This document shows, one piece after another, positions 33,151 through 41,394 of a stretch of 64,000 bases of DNA. Location: NCBI GenBank assembly GCA_963781725.1, contig CAWAGV010000002.1, positions 310,001 to 374,000 of the forward strand. The letters are read 5' to 3'. The notes beneath the pieces are model-generated. The model saw only the letters and a program-made list of their open reading frames with translations, did not search any database and was not told the origin of the DNA. The DNA is from BOG-931 sp963781725. GTDB lineage: Bacteria > Pseudomonadota > Alphaproteobacteria > Rhizobiales > Xanthobacteraceae. Made by a program: the position numbers and the translations under genes. The number at the start of each line of letters is the position of its first letter. Within the stretch, counting starts at the first letter, position 1.

Positions 33151-34830
33151 TCATTCCTCGTTTTTATGTTCTATCGCCGTATTCATCTCGACATCGCTGC
33201 GGCGCTGGTTGCCCATCTCGCGCCCCAGCGAGAAGTAATCGCTCGCCGCCGCCATACGGGCCTGCCGCGCCAGCTCGGCCGGCCAGTGGCCGAGATCGTA
33301 ACCGTGCCACGGATTTTCCGGCCGCAACGGCGGCAGGCCGAGCCGTTCCCAGATCGCCCTCGCCTCCTCCATGAATTCGCGCGCCGGCAGCGCCACCGGC
33401 GCATAGTCGCCCTTGAGCGTGGCGTTGATCAGCACCGACGCGCTCTCGCCCTCGTCACGCGGCCCGCGCGGACCGTGCCCCGGATGCTTGTGCGGCACGA
33501 CAAGAAGATCATGCTGCGGCTGACAGCGGTATGACATCGCCCAGAACAGCGCGTCGGCGTTGTGCGGATCGATGTCTTCATCGACCGCGACGATCCACTT
33601 GCCGACGAACCGGTGCAGCGTCGACGCGCCGTCGAGCGCACGCCAGATTTCCGACTCCGGCGTGCCGCGGGCGAACTGAATGCCGACCACGGCATAAAGG
33701 CTGGTCAGCGGCTCGTGCATCGCCACGCTCTTCACCGATTTGATGGCGAGCGCCGTGCGCAGGTGATCCAGCAGCAGCGGCTCCATGGCGACGCGGCGGA
33801 TCACGCTCGACTCGCTCGGCGTCACCTGGCTGATGAATGACGTCAGGATCGCATCTTTGCGCCGCGTGATCGCGGTGACGTTCATGAACGCGTTGTATTC
33901 CTGAAGATTGACGTAGCCGTGCAACTCGCCGAATGGCGCTTCCGGCTCGAGGAATTCGGTGTCGATGAAACCTTCGATCACCACTTCGGATTCCGCAGGC
34001 ACCAGCAGATCCACGGTTTTGGCGCGCACCACGTTGATCGGCGTGCCGGCGAGCGCACCGGCCACCCAGACTTCGTCGAGCGTCTCCGGCATCTTCTGCA
34101 CCGAGGCGTAGGAGATCAGCGGCGGGCAGCCGACGACAACCGCGCACGGCATCGGCTCGCCGCGCGCCTTGTATTTGAGCCAATGCGCGTAGATGCCGGC
34201 GCGCAGTTCGACCGACGGATTCATGCCGAGCCGGCGCGGCGCCTTGAGCTGGCCGCGGTAATTGCCGACGTTCTGGCGGCCGGTGTCCGGGTCTTTGGTG
34301 ATGTAGTGGCCGGCCGAGAGATACGGCGCGTTGTCGAAACCGGGCGTCGAGATCGGCACCGGCAGGCCGTCGAGTCCGTTGCCGGGCTTGTCGAGCGCGT
34401 CGCCGACAATGCAGATTTCGTGGCACGGCGCATCGGCGACGACATGCGGCTCGACCGGCGCAGCGAGCGCCTTGACCCAGGCCGCACCGATTTCATTCAA
34501 CGGACGGCCGAAGCCGATCCGGTAGACATCGGGATTGGCAGCGAGCCCGGCAACCAGCACCGCAATGTCGTAGTGTGCGCCCTTGCCGTCGGTCGCCTTG
34601 GTGAACAGGAACGCCTTGCGCTCGCTTTCGGCGATACCGCCGCGGTATTGCCAGCGCACCAGCGGGTGCATCTGGGTGTCTTTGTTGATCGGCTCGTCGA
34701 CCACGATAAGGCGGCCGGCGCGATACAACGCCAGCACGTGATCGTGCAGGTCGGGATAGCCGCGGCCGGCGTTCGACCCTTCCTGATAAAGCGCGAGCGC
34801 AGCAGGCAACTGGTCGGCGCGCCCGTTCAT
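33151..34830 (-). CDS. UbiD-family decarboxylase
   Basis: A 559-residue UbiD-like enzyme, which would use prenylated FMN to (de)carboxylate unsaturated or aromatic acids. Recognisable blocks are 'GRPLNEIGAAWVKALAAP', 'YLSAGHYITKDPDTGRQNVG', 'PMPCAVVVGCPPLISYASVQ', 'FGELHGYVNLQEYNAFMNVT' and 'GKWIVAVDEDIDPHNADALF'. The cofactor-making prenyltransferase (UbiX) is not in the window. It is the fourth gene of a same-strand run (DUF2848, cupin, amidase, UbiD, amidohydrolase) with gaps of a few bases to its neighbours, which suggests degradation of an aromatic or heterocyclic acid or amide. Confidence 0.9.
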   Translation of the reverse strand: MNGRADQLPAALALYQEGSNAGRGYPDLHDHVLALYRAGRLIVVDEPINKDTQMHPLVRWQYRGGIAESERKAFLFTKATDGKGAHYDIAVLVAGLAANPDVYRIGFGRPLNEIGAAWVKALAAPVEPHVVADAPCHEICIVGDALDKPGNGLDGLPVPISTPGFDNAPYLSAGHYITKDPDTGRQNVGNYRGQLKAPRRLGMNPSVELRAGIYAHWLKYKARGEPMPCAVVVGCPPLISYASVQKMPETLDEVWVAGALAGTPINVVRAKTVDLLVPAESEVVIEGFIDTEFLEPEAPFGELHGYVNLQEYNAFMNVTAITRRKDAILTSFISQVTPSESSVIRRVAMEPLLLDHLRTALAIKSVKSVAMHEPLTSLYAVVGIQFARGTPESEIWRALDGASTLHRFVGKWIVAVDEDIDPHNADALFWAMSYRCQPQHDLLVVPHKHPGHGPRGPRDEGESASVLINATLKGDYAPVALPAREFMEEARAIWERLGLPPLRPENPWHGYDLGHWPAELARQARMAAASDYFSLGREMGNQRRSDVEMNTAIEHKNEE

Positions 34831-34837
34831 CGCACGA

Positions 34838-36184
34838 TCAGCGCTGCTGCATCAGCCAGGAGGAAATCGCAAAGGCATCGGCGTCGCGATCGGCGTAGCC
34901 GATGACCTGAAGCCCCAGCGGCATGCCGTCGAGCTCGAAAACCGGTAGCGACAGCGACGGCACGCCAAGCAGCGACGACGGCACGCCGAATTCGGGATTA
35001 CCGGTCGAGCCGAGACCTTCCGGCGCCGTACTCGGCGCAGGCAAAGTAATGCAAGCGTCGCCCACCGCAGCAAGCGCGGCATAAACGGCACGGATGCGGG
35101 CACGCTCTTTCAGATCGGCCCGATGCTGTTCGAGCGTCACGTCTTCATACTTGTCGACGCGCTCGCGGGTGATCGGCCCCATCTTGTTGATGTCGCGGTC
35201 GCGCATGCAGCGGAAGAACCAGCGCCCTTCCCAACCGTTGATGCGATGCGACAGCTCAGTGACCTTCGGCAGTTCGGCCTCGAGCGCCGCGACTGTCTTG
35301 TCGTTGTGCCGGGTGCGGATATCGATGCCCGCGGATTTCAGCCGCACCGCGCAGTCTTCGAGACATTGTCTGGCGCCGGAACTGGCATCATTCCATCCCG
35401 CTGTTTCCAGCATGACAAGGGCCTGCGGTTTCTTCGCCACGGGCGCCTTGTCCGGCCCCTGCATCCCGGGAGTCCCGGCGTCGCCGCCGACGCGCGCGAC
35501 GATCTCGTAGGCGATCTGCCAGGTGTCCTCGAGCGACGCGCCGAGAATGCCGGTGCAGCTCTGGCTCTGATAGTCGTGGCTGCCCTCGCGGTTGATCGCG
35601 TTCACCGTTGGTTTGAATCCAACCACGCCGCAATAGCTAGCGGGGCGAACCGTAGAACTAATGACCTGAGTGCCAAGGCCGGCGCTGATGGCGCCGTATG
35701 CCGTGGCGGCCGCCGAGCCGCTCGATGAGCCGCCCGGCGTGTGGGCGAGATTCCACGGATTACGCGTGCCGCGCGGCTGCGACGCAGCGAACTCCGTCGT
35801 CACCGTCTTGCCGATGATGACGGCGCCGGCATCGCGCAGCGCGCGTACGCTCGCCGCATCCTTTTCCGAGCGCCAGCCGGCGAACAGCGGCGAGCCCATC
35901 TCGGTCGGCATGTCGACGGTTTCGATAATGTCCTTGATGCCGACCGGCATGCCGTCGATCGGCGACGCCGGCTTGCCGGCGCGCCAGCGCGCGGTAGCGC
36001 GATCCGCGGCTGCGCGCGCGTCCAGCAGACCGGTGCAGACGAAGGCGCCGACGCGCGGCTCCCAGCTGTCGAGCAGCGCCAGCGACTGTTCGAGAAACTC
36101 TCGCGGCGTCTGGGTGCCGGAGGCAAAATTTTTGGCGGCCATGAGGAATGGCCGCTTTACGGGTTTTTGGTCGGGTGCGAGCAC
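34838..36184 (-). CDS. amidase (amidase signature family)
   Basis: An approximately 448-residue amidase-signature enzyme with the Ser-cisSer-Lys triad: Lys in 'MPVGIKDIIETVDMPTEMG' and the serines in 'HTPGGSSSGSAAATAYGAI', followed by 'LGTQVISSTVRPASYCGVVG'. It hydrolyses amide bonds of unknown carboxamides. A GTG start at 36184, after AAAGG, is preferred because it keeps the helix 'KRPFLMAAKNFASGTQTP' typical of the family. The ATG at 36142 is the alternative. It ends 7 bp before the UbiD gene. A hairpin repeat lies just upstream, between it and the cupin gene. Confidence 0.9.
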   Translation of the reverse strand: MLAPDQKPVKRPFLMAAKNFASGTQTPREFLEQSLALLDSWEPRVGAFVCTGLLDARAAADRATARWRAGKPASPIDGMPVGIKDIIETVDMPTEMGSPLFAGWRSEKDAASVRALRDAGAVIIGKTVTTEFAASQPRGTRNPWNLAHTPGGSSSGSAAATAYGAISAGLGTQVISSTVRPASYCGVVGFKPTVNAINREGSHDYQSQSCTGILGASLEDTWQIAYEIVARVGGDAGTPGMQGPDKAPVAKKPQALVMLETAGWNDASSGARQCLEDCAVRLKSAGIDIRTRHNDKTVAALEAELPKVTELSHRINGWEGRWFFRCMRDRDINKMGPITRERVDKYEDVTLEQHRADLKERARIRAVYAALAAVGDACITLPAPSTAPEGLGSTGNPEFGVPSSLLGVPSLSLPVFELDGMPLGLQVIGYADRDADAFAISSWLMQQR

Positions 36185-36216
36185 TATTTTGCCTTTGCGT
36201 TTCCCCTGTCCGCTCA

Positions 36217-36265
36217 TTCCCGCGAAAGCGGGAAACCAGCACTGGGTCCCCGCGTTCGCGGGGAC
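36217..36265. repeat. paired hairpin repeat (REP-like), second copy
   Basis: Two hairpins, TTCCCGC-GAAA-GCGGGAA (36217-36234) and GTCCCCGC-GTTC-GCGGGGAC (36246-36265), flank the words CCAG and CTGG. This is the same module as 12796-12857 with the two hairpin types exchanged. It sits between the amidase and cupin genes of one presumed transcript. Confidence 0.83.
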
Positions 36266-36284
36266 GAGCGGTTGAACAGAAGCG

Positions 36285-36671
36285 TCACTTTTTGCTCTCG
36301 TCGTAGTAATGGATCTCGTAGAGCATGCAGCCGCGGTCGGACTTGAACGGGCCATGATAGGCGCCCGGCGGCCGGCAGGCATAAGTCGGCGCGTCGAACG
36401 GCTCGCCGCCGTTGCCCTTGTCGTCGTTGCCGACAATCAGGTCGCCGGACAACAGATAAACTTCCTCCCAGTGATCGTGCACGAACGGCGCGGTGGTGTA
36501 GACGCCGGGCTGGAAGCGCAACAGCCGCGTCCGGCTTCCCATCTTCTTGTTCTCGTCGAGATCGCTCGCCAGGATTTTTTGCTGGATGCCGGACGGATAG
36601 CCGGGCGGCGTCACCCAGCCCTTGTCCATATCAACCTTGTGGAACTCGAGATGCGGTTTGTTCATCGGCAT
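36285..36671 (-). CDS. small cupin-domain protein
   Basis: A 128-residue single-cupin protein. The metal-site motif is 'VHDHWEEVYLLSGDLIVG' (HxHxxxE...), and the second half has 'YACRPPGAYHGPFKSDRGC'. It resembles the ChrR-type/quercetinase-like small cupins, which may be enzymes or metal sensors. Start at ATG 36671, eight bases after a perfect GGAGG. It lies between the DUF2848 gene (14 bp upstream) and the amidase on the same strand. The function in the pathway is unknown. Confidence 0.85.
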   Translation of the reverse strand: MPMNKPHLEFHKVDMDKGWVTPPGYPSGIQQKILASDLDENKKMGSRTRLLRFQPGVYTTAPFVHDHWEEVYLLSGDLIVGNDDKGNGGEPFDAPTYACRPPGAYHGPFKSDRGCMLYEIHYYDESKK

Positions 36672-36685
36672 GATTGTCCTCCAAC

Positions 36686-37378
36686 TTATCCAAGCACCGG
36701 CAAATTGCGGATGCTGTAGCGATGCGTGATCTTGCGGCCGCGCACCGGATCCTCGAGCTCGACCTCGAAAACGTCCGAGGGCCGCACGCCGCCTTTTGCC
36801 GCCAGCGTGCCGCAGAACATCAAGGTGTTTTCGCCGAGCTCCGGCTTGCCGGAAAATTTGCCGATCAGATCCAGCGGATCGAGCATCGCCGTCACGCTGC
36901 CTTCCTGATACAGCGTGCGCTTGCCGTTCTCGTTGATGTAGCCGCGCAGCATCAGCTTGTCCCAATGCGGCGCGACATCGACCATCGGCCAGAACTCCGG
37001 CGCGATCGGCTTGTCGCACATCTGCTTCGACACCGAGACGCCGTAGGTTTCGACCTCGCGATCGGTATGATCGGAGCCGGCGCCGAGCCACAGCCGTCCG
37101 CCGCTTTGCAGCAGCACGAATTCCGCTTCCCCGCTCGACGCTTCGCCGAGAGCTTCGATCCTCTCGGCGATGGTCAGCCGCGCCGCCGAGGCGCGATAGA
37201 AGATCGGGGTCGTCGCCGGCGGCTTTACCCCGATCGCGGCCAGCTCCTTGATGTGGTGCTCCACCGCGGCGCGGTCCCGCCCGGTCCAGCCCGCGACCAC
37301 CAGGTGGTCCACGGTCACATTGCGGCGGGTCAGCCCGAAATCGTCGTGAAAAAGAAGCGGAAGCACGCGTGCTGACAC
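36686..37378 (-). CDS. DUF2848 family protein
   Basis: About 230 residues matching the DUF2848 family: 'VDHLVVAGWTGRDRAAVEHH', 'IKELAAIGVKPPATTPIFYR', 'LWLGAGSDHTDREVETYGVS', 'KQMCDKPIAPEFW' and 'LYQEGSVTAMLDP'. The fold relates to FAH-type enzymes by the conserved acidic/His blocks, but no reaction is established. The start is uncertain: GTG 37378, GTG 37366 or an upstream ATG would all be in frame. It is the first gene of the minus-strand catabolic run and its start faces the bicupin gene 155 bp away. Confidence 0.83.
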   Translation of the reverse strand: MSARVLPLLFHDDFGLTRRNVTVDHLVVAGWTGRDRAAVEHHIKELAAIGVKPPATTPIFYRASAARLTIAERIEALGEASSGEAEFVLLQSGGRLWLGAGSDHTDREVETYGVSVSKQMCDKPIAPEFWPMVDVAPHWDKLMLRGYINENGKRTLYQEGSVTAMLDPLDLIGKFSGKPELGENTLMFCGTLAAKGGVRPSDVFEVELEDPVRGRKITHRYSIRNLPVLG

Positions 37379-37532
37379 GATATTGGCCCGACCGTTGCAA
37401 TGAATTCGGGCGCATTGTACAGGAGGCGAAAGCCTACGCAATCAAGCGACCGAGAAGCGCGCGAGGGGTTGCGGCAAACGCATGCCGCAGCGGGGGCACA
37501 CTCCCCTCATCGCCACAAAGAGGATGCGCACC

Positions 37533-38750
37533 ATGCATGAAGTTGACGGAGCGGTTCACTGGCACGAGCCGGCGGGGTTCAAGCGCGCCGGGTTCGGCAA
37601 GTTCAACCGCCCGAAAACCCCTTATGACCTGTTCATGGAGTCGGAAGAGATTCCGATCTACCGCGACATCGGCGTCAGCAAGGTGCAGAACCTGCCGCTG
37701 CACCCGTGGAAGCGCATGGGTGGCCGCGGCAGCTACATCCAGCTTCACGGCACCGAAGGCAAATGGGGCTCCTACGTCGTCGAGGTGCCGGGCGCCGGCG
37801 CGCTCAATCCGGAAAAGCACATCTACGAGGAGATTTACCTCGTCGTCGAAGGCCGCGGCTCGACCGAGGTCTGGCTGGAAGGCGACAACAAGCGCCATGT
37901 GTTCGAATGGCAGAAGGGCTCGCTGTTCTCCATTCCGGTGAACGCGATGCACCGCATCGTCAATGCGAGTTCGTCGCCGGCATTGCTGCTCGGCGGCACC
38001 ACCGCGCCGAACCTGATGAATCTGATCAACAGCACCGACGCGGTGTTCAACAATCCGTTTCAATTCCGCGACCGCTTCTCCGGCGCCGACGACTTCTACA
38101 AGTACAAGGACGACATCGAGCCGGATCCGGTGCGCGGTCTGGCGATGCGGCGTACCAATTTCATTCCCGACATCGTCAACTGTGACCTGCCGCTCGACAA
38201 TCGCCGCTCGCCCGGCTGGCGGCGCGTCGAACCGTTCATGACCGGCAACACCTTCTATCTATGGATCGGCCAGCACGAGAACGGCCACTACTCCAAGGCG
38301 CATGCGCACACGTCCGCGGCGGTGCTGATCTGCATCAAGGGCAAGGGCTACACCTATACCTGGCCGGAGCAGCTCGGGCTGACGCCGTGGAAAGACGGCA
38401 ACGCGGATCAGGTCAAGCGCGTCGACTATGAACCGGTCGGCATGGTGTCCGCCGCCCCCGGCGGCGCGCGCTGGTATCATCAGCATTTCGGCGCGTCCAA
38501 GGATCCGTTCCGGCTCACCGCCTGGTTCGGCCCGCACAATCCCGGACGGGAGCCCGGCCCGCCCGGCGAAAAGCACACCGACTACACCGCGATGGATATT
38601 CCGGAAGGCGGCACCGCGATCCCCTATTACATGGAGGACCCGTTCCTGCGTCAGGAGTACGGCGATCGCATGAAGCAGGAAGGCGCACCGAATCGGATGC
38701 GGCCGGAATATTACGAGCGCGACTATCGCGGCCTGCTGCCGAAGGAATAA
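37533..38750 (+). CDS. bicupin-domain protein
   Basis: A 405-residue protein with two cupin domains. The first (about residues 60-165) contains 'HIYEEIYLVVEGRGSTEVWL' and 'PVNAMHRIVNASSSPALLLG'. The second (about 230-345) contains 'HYSKAHAHTSAAVLICIKGK', a clear HxH metal pair, and 'GARWYHQHFGASKDPFR'. The C-terminal tail is acidic and polar. Bicupins of this kind include dioxygenases and oxalate decarboxylases, so a ring- or C-C-cleaving role is possible. Start at ATG 37533 after AAAGAGG. The EutA-type gene follows after 12 bp, so the pair is co-transcribed. Confidence 0.87.
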   Translation: MHEVDGAVHWHEPAGFKRAGFGKFNRPKTPYDLFMESEEIPIYRDIGVSKVQNLPLHPWKRMGGRGSYIQLHGTEGKWGSYVVEVPGAGALNPEKHIYEEIYLVVEGRGSTEVWLEGDNKRHVFEWQKGSLFSIPVNAMHRIVNASSSPALLLGGTTAPNLMNLINSTDAVFNNPFQFRDRFSGADDFYKYKDDIEPDPVRGLAMRRTNFIPDIVNCDLPLDNRRSPGWRRVEPFMTGNTFYLWIGQHENGHYSKAHAHTSAAVLICIKGKGYTYTWPEQLGLTPWKDGNADQVKRVDYEPVGMVSAAPGGARWYHQHFGASKDPFRLTAWFGPHNPGREPGPPGEKHTDYTAMDIPEGGTAIPYYMEDPFLRQEYGDRMKQEGAPNRMRPEYYERDYRGLLPKE

Positions 38751-38762
38751 TGGCGGCTCCGC

Positions 38763-40319
38763 ATGACTGACGAAACGAGCGAGGCGCAAGGCGGCCGCGT
38801 TTTCTTTTCCTCGACCGGGCGCACCTTCGGCGAAGAGGACGAACTGTGCGTCCTCTCCGTCGGCGTCGACATCGGCTCGTCGACTTCGCACCTAGTCTTT
38901 TCGCGGATCATGCTGGAGCGGCTCGACAGCCGCTACGTCGTCACCGAGCGCGAAAGCTTCTATCAGTCCGACATTCTGCTGACGCCCTATTCGGCGGAGC
39001 AGGAAATCGATTCCGATGCGCTCGGCGCATTCATCGCCCAGCAGTACAAGGACGCCAAGATCGATCCCGACGAGATCGACACCGGCGCGCTGATCCTGAC
39101 CGGCGTCGCGGTGCGGCGGCGCAACGCGCGGCGGATCGGCGAATTGTTCGCTGCCCAGACCGGCAAGATGGTCGCAGTCAGCGCCGGCGACAGTCTTGAG
39201 ACCGTCATGGCGGCTTACGGTTCCGGCGCTGCGGCGCGCTCGATCCGGTCCAACGGACCGGTGATGAATATCGACGTCGGCGGTGGTACCTCGAAGATCG
39301 CGGTCTGTACCGACGGCAAAGTGACGGACGTCACCGCGGTCGATGTCGGTGCGCGGTTGATCGTGCTCGACGAAGAGCGGCGGATCGTGCGGCTCGAAGA
39401 AGCCGGACGGCGCTTCGGCGCAGAGCTCGGACTGACCCTCGAGCTCGGTGAAATCCTGACCGACAATTCCGCGCAGGCGCTTGCCGCACGCATGGCCGAC
39501 GCCCTGTTCGATGCGGTGAAAGGCGGCGCTCCGGACGCCGGCGGCGCCGGATTGTTGCGGCTCGACCCCTTGAGCTTTCGCGGCAAGGTGGTCGACGTCA
39601 GCTTCTCCGGCGGCGTGTCGGAATACATCTACGGCGGCGAGGCCAAGGCGTTCGGCGATCTCGGTCCGCAGCTCGCCGCCGAGCTGCGCGCCCGCCTGCA
39701 CGGCTGGGGCCCGGCACTGGCGCGGCCTGACGCGCGCATCCGCGCCACCGTGATCGGCGCCTCGCAATACACCATGCAGGTTTCCGGCAGCACGATCTTC
39801 GTGTCGCCGCTGGAGACGCTGCCGTTGCGCAATATTCCGGTGATCGCGCCCGCGCTCGATCTCGGCGGCGAGACAATCGACTCCGCAGCCGTTGCCGCAA
39901 CGATCCGCAGCGCGCTGAAGCGGCTCGATCTCGGCGACGGCGAGAACCCGGTCGCGATCTTCATTCCGTGGCGCGGCTCCGCGACATTCCAGCGGCTGGA
40001 CGATTTCTGCAAAGGCGTCGCTGCAGGGCTGGAAGCGGTGCTGGCCAAAGGCCATCCCATTGTGCTTGCCGGCGACGGCGATGTCGGCGGACTGGTCGGC
40101 ATCCACTATTGCGAAGAAATGAAGCTGACCAATCCGATCGTCTCGATCGACGGGCTGGAGCTGAAAGAGTTCGACTACATCGACATCGGCGCGATGCTCG
40201 ACACCTCCGGCGCGGTGCCGGTGGTCATCAAGTCGCTGATCTTTCCAACCTCGACCGGCCTCGGCAAAGACTGGCAGGCCGAGCGCGTCGTTGCAGCGGC
40301 CGCCACTGCCGCCGGGTAG
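38763..40319 (+). CDS. eutA: EutA-type ethanolamine ammonia-lyase reactivase
   Basis: A 518-residue ASKHA-fold protein matching EutA. N-terminal ATPase motif 'LSVGVDIGSSTSHLVFSRI', then 'TGALILTGVAVRRRNARRIG', the phosphate-2 block 'VMNIDVGGGTSKIAVCTDG', 'VSFSGGVSEYIYGG', 'RIRATVIGASQYTMQVSGST' and the ending 'DYIDIGAMLDTSGAVPVVIK'. EutA exchanges damaged adenosylcobalamin in ethanolamine ammonia-lyase (EutBC), using ATP. No eutB, eutC or other ethanolamine gene is in the window, and the gene is paired with a bicupin gene. It may serve distant EutBC or a different B12 enzyme. Confidence 0.9.
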   Translation: MTDETSEAQGGRVFFSSTGRTFGEEDELCVLSVGVDIGSSTSHLVFSRIMLERLDSRYVVTERESFYQSDILLTPYSAEQEIDSDALGAFIAQQYKDAKIDPDEIDTGALILTGVAVRRRNARRIGELFAAQTGKMVAVSAGDSLETVMAAYGSGAAARSIRSNGPVMNIDVGGGTSKIAVCTDGKVTDVTAVDVGARLIVLDEERRIVRLEEAGRRFGAELGLTLELGEILTDNSAQALAARMADALFDAVKGGAPDAGGAGLLRLDPLSFRGKVVDVSFSGGVSEYIYGGEAKAFGDLGPQLAAELRARLHGWGPALARPDARIRATVIGASQYTMQVSGSTIFVSPLETLPLRNIPVIAPALDLGGETIDSAAVAATIRSALKRLDLGDGENPVAIFIPWRGSATFQRLDDFCKGVAAGLEAVLAKGHPIVLAGDGDVGGLVGIHYCEEMKLTNPIVSIDGLELKEFDYIDIGAMLDTSGAVPVVIKSLIFPTSTGLGKDWQAERVVAAAATAAG

Positions 40320-40455
40320 CACAATTGGAAAGACCGTTGTGCGCTGCACAGTGAGCGGGCTTTGTGCGCTTAAAAAGGGCAGCCGGCCAAACCCTGCACG
40401 GCAGAAAAACTTATACAACTATTTGATATAACTGCTTTAATCCTGCTTTTCGCGG

Positions 40456-40470
40456 TGGCACGCATCTTGA
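40456..40470 (+). promoter_or_regulatory. sigma-54 (-24/-12) promoter candidate
   Basis: TGGCACG-CATC-TTGA matches the sigma-54 consensus TGGCACG-N4-TTGC at 14 of 15 spaced positions, missing only the final C. It lies 40 bp before the nitrite channel gene. Upstream, at about 40337-40349, is a small palindrome TGTGC-GCT-GCACA that could bind an activator such as NtrC. Together these suggest nitrogen-limited expression of the channel and reductase genes. Confidence 0.68.
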
Positions 40471-40509
40471 AATGCGCTCCCTGAGCTATTGCCTCACGGG
40501 AGACCGAAC

Positions 40510-41346
40510 ATGGATTACGCGAAACCGGCCGACGTCGCCGTTGCGATGCTGGACGCGGGCAAGAAGAAGCTGGCGCTGGCGCCGCGCGACTTGCTGATCC
40601 GCGGCATGCTGTCGGGCGCCATTCTCGGCGTCGCGACAAGTCTGGCGTTCACCGGCGCGGTGCAGACCAACGTACCGCTGGTCGGCGCACTGATTTTCCC
40701 GGTCGGTCTGATCGCGATCGTGCTGCTCGGCCTCGAACTGGTGACAGGCAGCTTCGCCCTGGTGCCGCTGCCCTGGATCGAAGGCGAAGCCAAGGCGTCG
40801 TCCGTGCTGATCAACTGGGGCTGGGTGTTTATCGGCAACCTGATCGGCAGCGTCGCTTACGGCGTACTGATCGCCATCGCCCTGACCAATTTCGGCACGA
40901 CCGCTCCCGCCGGCGTCGCGGCGCGGATCGTCGCGACAGCCGAAGCCAAAACCATCGGCTATGCCGCGATCGGCTATGCCGGGCTCATCACCTGCTTCGT
41001 CAAAGCCATGCTGTGCAACTGGCTGGTTTGCCTCGCCGTCGTGCTGGCGATGACGACAAATTCGACCATCGGCAAGATCGCCTGCGCCTGGATGCCGATC
41101 TTCATCTTCTTCGCGCAAGGTTTCGAGCACTCGGTGGTCAACATGTTCATCATTCCGACCGGCATGATGATGGGAGCGAAGGTCACGGTCGCCGACTGGT
41201 GGCTGTGGAACCAGATTCCGGTGACGCTCGGCAACCTGGTCGGCGGGTTCACTTTCACCGGCCTCGCCATCTACATGACCTACAAGCCGCAGCCGGCAGC
41301 CGGCAAAGTACCGGCGCCGACGCCGACCGGCGTCCCCGCCGAGTAG
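40510..41346 (+). CDS. formate/nitrite transporter family channel (NirC-like)
   Basis: A 278-residue FNT-family membrane protein, six helices expected. Family features include 'LIRGMLSGAILGVATSLAF', 'LGLELVTGSFALVPLPWIEG', 'VKAMLCNWLVCLAVVLAMTT' (the broken-helix region) and 'GFEHSVVNMFIIPTGMMMGA' with the conserved pore His. Family members move nitrite, formate or hydrosulfide. The ferredoxin-type nitrite reductase gene 48 bp downstream makes nitrite import the likely task. Start at ATG 40510 after GGGAGA; a sigma-54-type promoter lies 40 bp upstream. Confidence 0.93.
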   Translation: MDYAKPADVAVAMLDAGKKKLALAPRDLLIRGMLSGAILGVATSLAFTGAVQTNVPLVGALIFPVGLIAIVLLGLELVTGSFALVPLPWIEGEAKASSVLINWGWVFIGNLIGSVAYGVLIAIALTNFGTTAPAGVAARIVATAEAKTIGYAAIGYAGLITCFVKAMLCNWLVCLAVVLAMTTNSTIGKIACAWMPIFIFFAQGFEHSVVNMFIIPTGMMMGAKVTVADWWLWNQIPVTLGNLVGGFTFTGLAIYMTYKPQPAAGKVPAPTPTGVPAE

Positions 41347-41394
41347 CATCCGACAGCTCCGCGACAACGGAGGTCACGAAGGAACGGAAGACCC

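Noticed and set aside
38892..40418. A 508-codon open frame opposite the EutA-type gene
   Set aside because: The EutA frame has full motif support; the opposite frame has none.
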